A program made the translations under genes and the position numbers. The notes under the pieces were generated by a model. The model was not told the DNA's origin. It saw nothing but the letters and a program-made list of their open reading frames with translations, and ran no database searches. This document shows positions 1 to 10,384 of a stretch of 64,000 nucleotides of DNA, piece after piece (positions within the stretch are counted from its first letter, which is position 1; each line of letters opens with the position of its first letter). The stretch comes from Phialophora verrucosa (Eukaryota; Ascomycota; Eurotiomycetes; Chaetothyriales; Herpotrichiellaceae): contig MSED01000013.1 in the NCBI GenBank assembly GCA_002099365.1, positions 1,798,001 to 1,862,000 of the forward strand. Reading direction: 5' to 3'.

Positions 1-1164
1 GCAAATACGGATGACGGGACTGGGCATTGAGTGTTGCGGTGCGGTCGACAATATAAAGGTGCAGAGAATAGCAGAGTCAGCCTCTGGGGGAGTTGTTGAA
101 CCAGGCACCAAATGAGGCACCCTCCCAGCGGTTATACCCAAAAGTCAGCCTCGCACAGCCTCGCGGTGGCAAAGATTACCACCGCCGTGAAGGCCTTGTG
201 GCAAATGAACCCCCTGGTGGCGAAGGCATTAATTCTGGCTTCTCCCTGTCGCCGGAGACCATATTGCAATGCTCATCTTCAGCGTTGCAAGCAGGCGCCC
301 CGGAGATATATGAAGAGGGCTGAAGACCTCTGTAAATAAGCAGACAGCAGCATCGCAATGGCGCATATAAATATGAATGCAAACAGCGCCCCGGCTCAAC
401 AGGGATTATGGAAAGCTTGAAAACGAACTTCATAAAACATACAGCATACAGCAGAAGTCCCAATAGTCTCTTGGTACAAGCAGTATCTGCACATCACATT
501 GTAGGTTCATACGTATCTCGACTACCACTACCTGGTCAGACTCACTTTGACTTAAGTATTAGTCCCGCCTCGTGTCTCCGCCTACATCCAAATCCTAATC
601 GCGTAAACACGCAAGACTTACAGACTTGTAGAATCTTCAGATGCATCACTTAACAAGTAATGAGGAAGGAGTAAGATACAAGAACTAAGGAGCAAGGAGT
701 AAGAGGCGACAAGTAAGAAACAAGTAAGTTAATCCCCATCTCCGCTACAAGGTCCTTTTGACGATTACTCGTACTACTCTGCAATGTAGGATAGGATGTC
801 TTCTCTCCGCCACCGCACCCTCAATGGGCGGGAGGAAACGAGATTCAAGCGCAGAGTGACACACACGAACTCTGCACTCACTACACTGTACTTATGCACT
901 CTACTATACTTTCATACATCTCACTTGGTTCCTGACGTTCACCCACCCATCGATCGCTGTGGTTCGATTTCGCGAGGGACTTTTTCTGATTCTTTTCAAA
1001 TCTCGTCTTTGCGCAGTCCAACGCTCGAATATATGTTGTGTAAACAGATTGAAATGGTTCAGTCGTGCTATGCTGGACACTTGGACACTGCGGCGCTCAT
1101 ACTCGATGCTTAGTTTGACCGCTTAACAAGGAAGTGCAAAAGGTTGTTCTGACGCCCACTCTTC
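1..1164. other. No gene seen; window edge
   Basis: I see no supportable coding region here. Open frames are short and mostly start at non-ATG codons, with no recognisable family. The right end is the 3' flank of the UTP17-like gene. Purine-rich stretches with repeated AAGTAAG/GGAGTAAG-like words lie at about 655-730. The gene to the left is not visible. Confidence 0.5.
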
Positions 1165-4100
1165 TCAACCCCGTGCCATGACACTTACGACACGCTGGAA
1201 CAGCTCCGCCGGACAGGGCACCCTGGCTGATGAAGGGAATTGCAATACGCCGTTCAATCCTCCTGCTGCAGTTTCTGGCTGCACCTGCATCTGCATGTGC
1301 GACGCCTTCTCCTCCTCTGATGCCGCCGAGAGGCCCATCGCAGCGTTTGCACCGTCAATGCCGGCTCCGTTGTCTCCCTGCGCAACTGATGCGGGTCGAC
1401 GACCGAAAATCGAGTCCAAGCTTCTTGTGACCTCCTCGGGCTCGACTCTCCCTCGCCCTCTTGCACTTCCATCCGTGAGCGCCAATGCTGCCTTCGCCGT
1501 GCCACTCGGTCTCAGCACCCTTGTCTGATTGCGTTCATCAATCATCAAGAAGCCTGGTCCGGTGGTCAAGGCGAGCAATCCTTTCAGAATCCCCTTGAAT
1601 TGCGCTTGATACACGAGTTTGACGCTCACTCCCACTCCTGCATCTGCATCTGCAGACACTCTACTGGAAGTGGTGTCGTTGATATCCAGCACCGAAACTT
1701 TACACCCTCGAGGCGGATCAGTCCTTCCCATTCCGATTGCAACAGTGCCATCAAATTTGTTTCGGACCAGAAACATCGGCGCGTCACTCCTTCGTGGAGT
1801 GTACGCGTCTTCAAGATGGAGTGGGGAAGGAACTTCCTGACAAGGTATGGTGTCGAAGACAGTAAGTTTCGATGATAAAGCGAGGAGATAGCGCCCGTGG
1901 AAGAGGAGTTTCGCATACCCATGCGACAGGAGGGAGGGGGTGGAGAACGCAATGTTTCCGGAGGAGGGGTCGATTAGGTGGACGAAGCGAGGATGAGCTG
2001 AGGAGTGTGTATCGGAGTGTGCAGGCGGGGTGGGAAATGACCAGGAAACGGCGATAACAGAGCCATCTTCGGCGTAAGCGAGTGATGCGGACGTTGCGGC
2101 TCCATTGTTGGACAAGATATTGTCGTTGCAGTGGATGATTTGTGAACTCGTCCACGTATATAGCTGGTCATTCGCGCTGTTGCGCACTTGCACGCCGTCT
2201 CTACGGCGTGGTTTCGCAGTCCAGATACGGACGGTTGCATCTGCCCCAGTTGTCGCGAGTTCAAGTCTTGCGGGGTTAAAGTGCAACCCGAGCACCGCAT
2301 TGGGCCCCGGCATATGAGGTTCGTCGATACGAGTGACTTGTTCGAAATTGTCCGAGGATTCGTTCCACAGCCAGAGGCGCAAACACGTTTCGGTCGCTCT
2401 ACCACGGAGTGTCTCGTCATCAGAGGTGACGTACATGGCGTCCAGGTCTTGTTCATAAGGTGTCCACTGGTCAATCGTGGCGAGCCATTTCCCATCATGG
2501 CTGAGATCAATGTACGTAACGCTGGGCTCTTTGACCGGGTGCCCAGTTGGCGCCACATTAGAGGCGGTGATCATGTTTCGAGCCAGGGCTTGGCGGGTTA
2601 GTTGCAGAGACGTATCGAAGTCGTAAACTTGCAGGAAGTTGGAAGGTTTGTTGTGGAAGGAATCGGAAGGGACGGCGGCGAGGAGACGATTAGTCGCACG
2701 GGGATGGAGGAGTAGTGTGGAGGAGCTTTGAGATGGCTGGCCCAGCGCCAGGCCGGTAATGTTCGTAGACGGTAGGAGGTCTGCTGTTGAGAGAATCATC
2801 ACTGAATTGTCGGCCAAGCGGAGAGCGTAGGCCGATCCAACGGCGGAGACGGTGAGGTTGAGGATGGGGGTGGACAGATGTGGTAGGTACTGTTTCTGGT
2901 TCGAATCTAACTGCCAGATGACGAGGACGGTCTCATCACCCCCCGAGATGATGTAGTTCCCATCGCGGGACCATTTCACAGTGTTGACGGCCGTTCTGTG
3001 CCAATGGAGCTTGCGGCCAGTGATGTCTCCGGCACTTGTCTTGTTCTTCTTTTCTCTCCCGATGAGCTTGAAGAGAATGTCTTCGTAATGCATCATGGCT
3101 CCGTCGTCCAGACCGACAACCACATCAAGATAGGGCACCTTTCGAGACGTTTTGGACTTGCCTGAGTTGAGTTGCGCGTCCAAAGTCGTGATCTGTCCGG
3201 GGGCGGTGATTTCTCGCCATGTGTAAGAGAAATCCAACTTTCCTCCCTCTCCAAGTTGTGATTGGCCAACTAGGAGCTTGTCGGCGGCGCAGGCGACCAG
3301 GACACGTCCGTGACCACAGGATCTCACGCACGGTGACAGGCGAGATCCTCGAAGGACTGTCTCTTTCTCGGTGAAAGCTAGCTGTGACAGATTGGCGAGA
3401 TAGACAACGAGGCTCCTGGAACCTAAGCCATCGTCCAGGAGGAGTAATATTGCTTCATTTGTCTCTTGAGACTGCAGAGGGATAATTTGGCGCACGCATT
3501 TGCCCACGTTGGACTTGACTATACTAGTACCAGTAGTCCAATCCCGTAGAGAGATCTGTCCGTCCGAAGAGGAGACGTACAACCTATTCCGGTCAATCGT
3601 TGAAAGAGCGCAAGTCATGATAGTCGACTCCGAGTTGAGCCGGAGACTGCGGACGCGGAGTGACGTTTTGGTAGAATATATTTGAATCTCCGAGTCTGTT
3701 GGCAGAATCAGGTGCTGGTCGTCGTCCGTCAGGACAGGATCTTGGTCGATGAACGTGCCGCCACTGGTAGGGGCAACTGACCATCCGTGTTCGTTGACTT
3801 TGGGCTTTCGCGGCGTACCGTGCTGCGAAGTCCCCACGGAGTTGAGCCTTTTCTTGTTGCGTCTTGCTCTTCTGGACATCGGTTGTGATTGTGCCAATTT
3901 GCTTGAGGCATCGTCGTTCCCTTCCTCCTTGAGCAACTCATTGGGTTCCTTCGGCCCTTTGGTGGCCTCTTGTGATCTTTGTTGAACATCCGATACCTTT
4001 ACAGGTGTTCTTATAGCTGGTTGCGACTTCTTGTTCGATCTCTTCGGCGTGACATTGTCCGCGTTGGCGGGCGGTGGTTGTCTGTTCTGGGATTTGGGAG

Positions 4101-4443
4101 ATGTGGGCTGCTCGGTGTTCTTGTTCGGGCTGGGTTTAATATTCTGTGACTCCTGATCGACTTCTTGCACCGGAGCACCATTCTGCTCTAGCTTTTGCGC
4201 CAGCCCCTTCTCCTTCTCCTTCCGAGTTAGTCCACTCGTTGACTTCCCGGATATGGGTTTCTGCTCCTCTGTCGCCTCCGTCTTTCCAAGACCAGGAGAT
4301 GTGCCATCTCGGACAAGCGCTTGCGCATTTTCTTCCGGTCTCTTCAGGCTCTTTCGGTTTCTGCGCCTCTTCACTGGATGAGGAGTACCATCGGTCGTAC
4401 CGTCAAAGGCAGTCACCGCATCACGCTTTCCGGACGGCGACAT
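1165..4443 (-). CDS. UTP17: U3 snoRNP / t-UTP WD40 protein Utp17 (Nan1, WDR75 family)
   Basis: A single-exon gene for 1092 aa starting at an ATG. Residues 1-215 are a lysine/arginine-rich, low-complexity tail (KRRRNRKSLKRP, SRRARRNKKRLN) suited to nucleolar import and RNA contact. From about residue 230 on, WD-type blades follow (for example TVKWSRDGNYIISGGDETVLVIWQ and LHFNPARLELATTGADATVRIW), as in the double-propeller Utp17/WDR75 family. In yeast this protein belongs to the t-UTP/UtpA subcomplex of the small-subunit processome, linking rDNA transcription to early pre-18S processing. The length is somewhat above yeast Nan1 (about 900 aa) because of the long tail. It is divergent from RPB10 across 247 bp. 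The family call is from domain arrangement and wording of the blades; another nucleolar WD40 protein is the alternative. Confidence 0.8.
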   Translation of the reverse strand: MSPSGKRDAVTAFDGTTDGTPHPVKRRRNRKSLKRPEENAQALVRDGTSPGLGKTEATEEQKPISGKSTSGLTRKEKEKGLAQKLEQNGAPVQEVDQESQNIKPSPNKNTEQPTSPKSQNRQPPPANADNVTPKRSNKKSQPAIRTPVKVSDVQQRSQEATKGPKEPNELLKEEGNDDASSKLAQSQPMSRRARRNKKRLNSVGTSQHGTPRKPKVNEHGWSVAPTSGGTFIDQDPVLTDDDQHLILPTDSEIQIYSTKTSLRVRSLRLNSESTIMTCALSTIDRNRLYVSSSDGQISLRDWTTGTSIVKSNVGKCVRQIIPLQSQETNEAILLLLDDGLGSRSLVVYLANLSQLAFTEKETVLRGSRLSPCVRSCGHGRVLVACAADKLLVGQSQLGEGGKLDFSYTWREITAPGQITTLDAQLNSGKSKTSRKVPYLDVVVGLDDGAMMHYEDILFKLIGREKKNKTSAGDITGRKLHWHRTAVNTVKWSRDGNYIISGGDETVLVIWQLDSNQKQYLPHLSTPILNLTVSAVGSAYALRLADNSVMILSTADLLPSTNITGLALGQPSQSSSTLLLHPRATNRLLAAVPSDSFHNKPSNFLQVYDFDTSLQLTRQALARNMITASNVAPTGHPVKEPSVTYIDLSHDGKWLATIDQWTPYEQDLDAMYVTSDDETLRGRATETCLRLWLWNESSDNFEQVTRIDEPHMPGPNAVLGLHFNPARLELATTGADATVRIWTAKPRRRDGVQVRNSANDQLYTWTSSQIIHCNDNILSNNGAATSASLAYAEDGSVIAVSWSFPTPPAHSDTHSSAHPRFVHLIDPSSGNIAFSTPSLLSHGYAKLLFHGRYLLALSSKLTVFDTIPCQEVPSPLHLEDAYTPRRSDAPMFLVRNKFDGTVAIGMGRTDPPRGCKVSVLDINDTTSSRVSADADAGVGVSVKLVYQAQFKGILKGLLALTTGPGFLMIDERNQTRVLRPSGTAKAALALTDGSARGRGRVEPEEVTRSLDSIFGRRPASVAQGDNGAGIDGANAAMGLSAASEEEKASHMQMQVQPETAAGGLNGVLQFPSSARVPCPAELFQRVVSVMARG

Positions 4444-4690
4444 GTTGGGTGCTAGAGCCTTTCAAAGGTCGCCGGCGTGGGCTGGTGATTGTTCGAAATG
4501 CACTTCAGAAACTTTTTTCTCCGCACTTGCAAGGGCAGGTCTGCCGGGCCACGGTCACGTGCTGATAACTGCGGAGAAAGAATTTCTTCGGTGTTGCGAT
4601 CATCTCCTTCACCAGCGACAACAGGATCGTTCACCTACCCACCAGCGTTCTTGTCCTCTTTCTCTTCGGTATATCGCTCTTCGACTCAAG
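4444..4690. promoter_or_regulatory. Divergent promoter shared by UTP17 and RPB10
   Basis: The 247 bp between the two ATGs must hold both 5' leaders and both promoters. A T-rich tract lies at about 4509-4520 and pyrimidine-rich leader sequence precedes the RPB10 ATG. I do not see a clear PAC (GCGATGAG) site; GCGATCATC near 4597 is only a partial match. Sharing this spacer could couple expression of an rRNA-processing factor with a subunit common to all three RNA polymerases (inference). Confidence 0.6.
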
Positions 4691-5036
4691 ATGATTATTC
4701 CGATTCGGTGTTTTTCCTGCGGAAAGGTATGCTCCCGTCAGCCAGAGCCTAGCGCGTAATGGCATGAGGCGGCAACTAACACGATCTTCCTACCAGGTCA
4801 TTGCAGACCTCTGGGAGAAGTATACGAAGTTGCTTCAGGATGGAGTTTCTGACGGGTATGGTCAGCCTTGCACCGCTTCGCCTGGCCAAGAGTCTGACAA
4901 ATAGCACAGTGAAGCAATGGACCAAGTTGGAGCAAAGCGATATTGCTGTCGCCGCATGCTGATGACACACGTCGATCTGATCGAGAAATTGCTACAATAC
5001 GACCCTGCGGAGCGAAGACAGAACAGAGCTCAGTGA
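4691..5036 (+). CDS. RPB10: RNA polymerases I, II and III subunit RPABC5 (Rpb10)
   Basis: Exons 4691-4726, 4797-4855 and 4910-5036 join to 73 aa. Introns begin GTATGC and GTATGG and end CCAG and ACAG, with CTAAC and CTGAC branch-like words. The product matches the invariant Rpb10 layout: an N-terminus with Cys7 and Cys10 (CFSCGK), then the YCCRR block with Cys44-Cys45, which together form the zinc site, followed by THVDLIEKLLQYDP. The family is normally about 70 aa. Rpb10 anchors the assembly platform of Pol I, II and III in the nucleus. Because the exons are so small, simple ORF scanning misses this gene. The 3' end faces the methyltransferase gene across 278 bp. The call is firm. Confidence 0.95.
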
Positions 5037-5314
5037 TTATAATTGCTTGAAGGTGACAGCAAATCTGCAACTGCGACTCGGCGTGGCGTTGGTCGGTTCC
5101 TCTTCGAGCATAACACTGGGCATTGGGACTACAGGGTCAGTGCTTGCAGCAGACTTCATGATAAGTCTTTGGGAATAAAGGTGGCGCAGGAACAAAACAT
5201 TAGAATATGATGCACGCCGTGAGCCGGCGCGAAGATTGCAGGGCATGGTAATGGCTACCAAGGAACACTTCAAGGGACGAATCCGGTCCCAAGTCCGTCA
5301 CAGGAATCACAGCA

Positions 5315-6412
5315 TCACAGAGCTTCCGAGAGTGGAATGTTCGGTTTCCATATGCTCCACCAGCAAGTCACCTCTGCAGGACTGCCATCTCGGGCACGCC
5401 AGTCATCATGACCGACTTCGGTCCCTTCAATGACCATGTCGAAGTCCAACTCCGCCAGAATGTCCCGCAAGGCCTGCCTCTCTCCGTCGTATCTGTCTCT
5501 TAGCGGGAGCTCGACGATAAATCTCGCGTCAGTCTGCCAGCGGATCCAGCGACGGACGGTGCTGACAAGCATTTTGGGATGCTCAGGTGAATAGATAGGA
5601 TCCGCTGCAAGAATAACATCGAACCTGACCTGTTCACTTGACGGCGTGTCCGTGTCATCTGCCCAGTCCAGTGCACGAGAGTCGACACTTCCATGATGTT
5701 TTCGGACTAAGTCTTTGTTCTGCTCAAGATTCTGCTGAAGATTCGGGACGATTTCTGGCAGGTCAGTTAAAAGGACGTGTGTCTTCCAGACACAAGCGGC
5801 GGATATGCCCACGAGGCCGGTGCCAGCACCCAGCTCTAAGGCGCGATCGAACGTGCCGGGGATCAGCCTGCGCACCTGGTGAAGGCGCCGCGACAGCAAG
5901 AGCGACGATGTCCATGTTTTGAGTCCAAGATTGTCTTCTGTAAGTGTAGGTTCGTGCAGTTGAATCACAAGATCCTCGCATCCTAGATCATGGCTGATAA
6001 CGAATGATCGAGTGATAGCAGGCATTGCGTTCCTCCCCGACCGTTCACTCAGCCGTGCACTTGCGGCACTCCATATCGACTCTTTTGCGTCTTCATCTTC
6101 GATCCAAGCCAGGTTGGAGGAGACAATGGAAGTAAGATACCTCGGTACACCCTGCTCCGCGACCCTAGGACGGCCAGAGGCCCCTCTGGATGTGCCCGAG
6201 AAACTGGTCGGCCTGAACAATAATAATTCCAATGCATCTAGGAGGGCCGGGGCTGATGGTTTCTGATAGAGCTGCGGTAAATCATGCACTGCATAATTCG
6301 TGTTGGAATTGGGAAATGAGACAAGGATCCTTCCAACGAACCTACCATGCATCACCGAGTCCATCGCGTCTACGTCCTGCTCAGCAGTCTCGCTTTCGGG
6401 CCGGACGTTCAT
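5315..6412 (-). CDS. EFM2: Protein-lysine methyltransferase, METTL21/EFM2 (YBR271W) type
   Basis: 366 aa from the ATG at 6412; the frame runs open further upstream only through a TTG. The N-terminal 130 residues are an alpha-rich extension. Next come the family signatures EPTLTEDNLGLKTW (about 155-167), SAM motif I ALELGAGTG (191-199), LLTDLPEIVPNLQQN and, as post-II motif, FDVILAADPIYSPEHP. This is the class I, family-16 methyltransferase pattern. The order SFxI...IxLxEPSLTxDxLGLKTWxSS is that of yeast Efm2, which methylates a lysine of elongation factor eEF2 in the cytosol. Other members of the family (RRG1-like) are possible, so the substrate is inference. No intron is needed. Confidence 0.72.
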   Translation of the reverse strand: MNVRPESETAEQDVDAMDSVMHGRFVGRILVSFPNSNTNYAVHDLPQLYQKPSAPALLDALELLLFRPTSFSGTSRGASGRPRVAEQGVPRYLTSIVSSNLAWIEDEDAKESIWSAASARLSERSGRNAMPAITRSFVISHDLGCEDLVIQLHEPTLTEDNLGLKTWTSSLLLSRRLHQVRRLIPGTFDRALELGAGTGLVGISAACVWKTHVLLTDLPEIVPNLQQNLEQNKDLVRKHHGSVDSRALDWADDTDTPSSEQVRFDVILAADPIYSPEHPKMLVSTVRRWIRWQTDARFIVELPLRDRYDGERQALRDILAELDFDMVIEGTEVGHDDWRARDGSPAEVTCWWSIWKPNIPLSEAL

Positions 6413-8292
6413 CTGATAATGTCGTGGGATCCGAGAGGGAGGTTGATATGACGTAGCTGAACAGTGATCACTTTCGCGGAAGGATCTAATTTTGGACGCT
6501 GCGGTTCTAGACAAGCAAGCCTCATCGCCTCAGGCGCAGAAAGAAGGAAAATTGCTTCCCAGTTGTATGTTTCCAGGTGTCGGAAATTGCGAAAAGACAC
6601 CAGTGCGGCCGCAGATCTGGGCAGGAGCACATTGCGACTGCTGATTGGGTGCTGAAGATCTTGGCTTTATCGCTAGCCGCTGCTTGATGCTCAACCCAGT
6701 GCTGTACAGCGCAATGGTACACAGTGATGGGTAAGATCCAAAATCCAACATTGCCTTCATCCCGCCATGCGATCGCTGTCCTCAATTTACTTTACGTTGC
6801 AGCTGACGGCAGGATACGCGCTCAGATCCTTCGAGGCTCCCGAAAATGCGCAGAAAGGGGTATAGGAACCTGCCCGAGGACTGCATTCAAATGCCTGAAA
6901 CGCGAGATTTCTGAGTGACGAAACCGGCTTCCTAGCCTCAGAGTGCCACACCAAACACCATGCCTTCCCCTGCTTGGCACTGCGCTCTCTGCCGGATGCA
7001 ATTTCCCCGCCCCTGAGCATGCCGAAAAGTACCAGGACGCAGTTTGCCTGCCTGAAATCGAACATTCTTGATCCGCGCAAACAAGGAGGAGGATGACACA
7101 TTGAATCCTGGAAGCAAGACGTTGATCCAACCCGGGGATTCACGGCTGGATACTCGTACGACCATGTCAGCCATCAGGGACTGACTGACGTGCGTGTGAG
7201 AGGATTTGCTGCAAGGCTCAGATCTATGTCGCACACTTGTCTTTGAGGCGCCGATGGCGACGTTTTGACATGTTAATGCACGAAAGCCCACGCGAGTGCC
7301 ACCCGTTCGTATAAAGGTCCTCATCGTGCCACAATCGCGGGCGACGAGGCACAGAAGAACACAAACACAGAAGCCGTGCCGCTCTTTCGTGTCCAGCGAG
7401 ATTGAAAGCCACAGGGGGGTAGAAGAGGCTTGGGGGCTTCAGCCGCGCTCCCCGCAGTTTGACCGTTGATTGGCCTCGAAGTTTCCTGTTTGAGCCATCC
7501 GGTCGTGGCCAGGTGCGCCTCGATTTAGTCTCCCCTGAGATGCGCTCCACCATGTGCCCCTGGTATCGCATCTTCCCCCTTCGAGGTTGGCAACACCAGG
7601 AGGGGATGGTTCCGAACCGTACCTCGAACAGTAGAAACAACTTCCTGAAAGGATCCCTCGCGGACTTCAGGGACGAAACTGCGAGGTTGAGACATCGACC
7701 AACTGGGCATGTGTCTTTCTCCTTATGCAGGAACAATCAGGAGGGAATAATCCTCCCGGTCTTCCTGCTGACCCGCCGTCGTAGGGTCCGGATGTGCGCA
7801 CCACTTTAGCATCCCACATCAACAGCAATTTGCCGGCCGCTTGCTGCCATTGGGCGCCTCTCCACAAACTCCATACTTCAGCGCTACCCATGCGATCACG
7901 ACCCATCGCCTTGGAAGGCCCGACTATGAGGAGGGAGCAGCTCCTTTTTCAGACCATCTCACGGATCTAGAGTGTCGCTTGTGAAATTAGCTTCCTGTTT
8001 CCACTCTAGGGCCACAGTCTCAGGCCGCCCTCGTGGCTGGCTGGGGTCAATGAAGCACCAGAAAAGTCATGGCCCACGATCCACCAAGGCGCGAGTCGCG
8101 AGCAACAGGGCCGACATAAGTATCTCCTCTGCTTCCTCTTCCACCTGTCCACCACTCCTCCAAGCTCGTTCTACCGCCTTTCAACTCCGATTGAGATTTC
8201 AATCGTCCACTCTTTTCAGAGCTCGTCGTTTCGCAAGGTCGTTTGACCTGTTCCACTCGTTCTTAACGCTTACAACTTTCTAATCCTCCGAC
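6413..8292. other. Intergenic, long promoter/leader of the secreted-protein gene
   Basis: About 1.9 kb lies between the methyltransferase start and the next gene on plus. ORFs here (for example 7224-7736 minus) show no family likeness and atypical composition. GTATAAAG at about 7310 is a TATA-like word but far upstream. From about 8110 to 8290 the plus strand is pyrimidine-rich (CTCCTCTGCTTCCTC, CTCTTTTCAG), which is typical of a fungal 5' leader just before a highly expressed gene. Confidence 0.45.
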
Positions 8293-9554
8293 ATGCAATA
8301 CTTGTCCGTCGTCCTGCCGCTGGCCGCTATGGTCAGCGGCGCATTCGCCAACCCTGCTTGGGGCGGCAAGGGTGATTCCTGCCAGAACAACGCTTGCTTG
8401 GCCGCTGTCACCGGCAAGGCTGCGCTGGGTGACGGCAGCATCCGAGCCTCCCACTGCTCAAGCTACCTCGCCACGACGGTCACCCCTATCGTCACCGAGA
8501 CCGTGACCATCACCGGACACGGCAAGGACAACTGGAAGCGTGCCACCGTCGCTCTCTGCCCCAACGAGGTCCCCAACTACGCCAGCGCCTGTGACGATGC
8601 TGCTTACACCAGCGCGTGCTCGTGCTTCGGCTTCACCGAGGTCAAGACGACCACCATCGCACCCACCACGACCACCAAGACCATCTGGGTTAAGCCCACT
8701 GGCGGTGCTGGTTCTTGCTCAGCCTCGACAGTTTCCATCACAACCACAGCTACCGTTGTCTCTGGCTCAACCTGCCCGGCTGCTAGCACCACCACTTCCA
8801 CCAAGGTGATTGTGACCGGCACCACTGTGACCAAGACTGGAGGCGAGACCACCGTCACCGTCGGTGCAGGCAGCTCATGCCCAGCTGGATACACCCACAC
8901 CGTCACCTCGACTGTCTCCGTCGCCACTGCCACTACCGTCACCGTCACCAAGGACCACTCCAGCGCTACCTCTTCTGTGCCAGCCTCGTCTTGCAAGGTC
9001 GATGATGCTTTGGCCACCACGTTGGTCAACAACTTCGTTGATCTGCTTCAATTCACCTCGTACACCGGCCCCCAGGCACCCGCTGGACGTGGTTACCACC
9101 AGGATGTCTCGGATGCAACTCTTGCAACCGACTTCATCGATATCTCCGACTCGATCAACTTCATGGCTGGTTTCCCTGTAAGTCTCTGTAAATTTCGCTC
9201 CGTGTTGGATGTTTCTAATTCACTGTCTAGCTTGGCGCTATCACCTTCAACAGCAAGGCCGCGTTCGACTATGGCCAGGGTGTCCTCCAGCCTGAGGTCA
9301 CGGTTAAGGTTCTTAACATCTGGCACGATTGCAACACCGTCACCTTCAGATGGAGAATCGTCTCCCTGCCCTTCCCCGTCAACGGTATCAACCATATGGA
9401 GATCAACGACGACGGTTTGGTTCAGAAGAACTATGCCGAGTTCGACAACGGTGCTTGGCTCCAGTCCTTCGGCCAGAACTGCACGACCAACAAGGCCAAC
9501 CCGCCCGTCACGGTCGCCTCATCTCCCGCGTTGAGAGCTCGTGATCTCTACTAA
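8293..9554 (+). CDS. Secreted Thr/Ser-rich protein with C-terminal NTF2-like domain
   Basis: Exons 8293-9177 and 9231-9554 join to 402 aa; the 53-nt intron starts GTAAGT and ends CTAG, in phase 0. A signal peptide is clear (MQYLSVVLPLAAMVSGAFA). Residues about 35-120 carry eight cysteines (CQNNACLAAV, HCSSYL, CSCFGF). A threonine/valine-rich region follows at about 120-235 with many T-V-T/T-T-T steps, likely O-mannosylated. The last 165 residues (LVNNFVDLLQFTSYTG...DTSDSIN-like DISDSINFMAGFPLG...) resemble the NTF2/SnoaL-like secreted fungal family and align with the product at 55190-55753. There is no GPI tail. Codon use is strongly biased to C-ending codons, suggesting high expression. Its role is unknown; a cell-wall or extracellular binding protein is my inference. 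Confidence 0.8.
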
Positions 9555-10384
9555 GCGGATCGAAGTAGCCAGTTAGGAGGCAGAGGTGTGTGTAATGTCA
9601 ACTAGGGTTGCGTGAAGTCTCGGCCTCACGTGGGGCCACATACATACGACGCAAGGAGGATATTCTTTTCATGTATGGATGTTTTTTGGCATCTTCAGGG
9701 CGACTTTGACAACATGATCGATGAACAGCATCGCCTTCCTGCATACGGATTATGAAATTGCATCGCATGACCCTGGCTAGAGCATACTTCGGTGTACACA
9801 TGCATGGTCTGGTTTATTTGACAAAGTTTTCGAACTGTACATGCCGCTGTTCATCGGATCCGTCCTGAAGACATCAGAATTGAATACATGAGTCTACTGT
9901 TAGTCGTGCGTGTCACCAGCGAACTCCTCATACTCCCATCGCCCCCGAATGATGGGCGGCGACTCTCGCGTCACGTGGCCCTCGGAGTTCCGACAACACT
10001 CGGAATTCCATACTCTCCCTCCGACTCCAGCTCATCAATGGACATTTAGTTGGCAGCTGTCGTCGCCAGCGTGAGTTGATTTCTTTCTTCCCTCTTTATT
10101 TCCGAAACGCTATCAACCGCGCCTTCTCTGTGAGTACTTGTCTTTTCTCTTCGGAAGAGGAAGTGGAAGTGGAAGTATCTTGCCCGCTGCTCCGTGGTGA
10201 ATTCTCGCCTCGTATACTTCGTCACGACGACATCGGTTCTAGTCATCGAGTGATCGGGGACTGTACGGACCAAGAACAACCGTCCTGAGGCCCTCGAAGC
10301 TAGGAAAAGGCCTTTGTTCTCCATCGAGTCAACACAGACACACAGAGGGGAGAGAAGAGCGAATCCATTCATTCATTCCCAGCC
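9555..10384. other. Intergenic spacer and leader of the methyltransferase gene
   Basis: No supportable gene. A short direct repeat GGAAGTGGAAGTGGAAGT lies at about 10158-10175. Sequence just upstream of 10385 is purine/pyrimidine-rich leader. Confidence 0.45.

Noticed and set aside
7224..7736. 170-codon minus-strand ORF
   Set aside because: No family likeness and no matching exon; lies in a promoter region.
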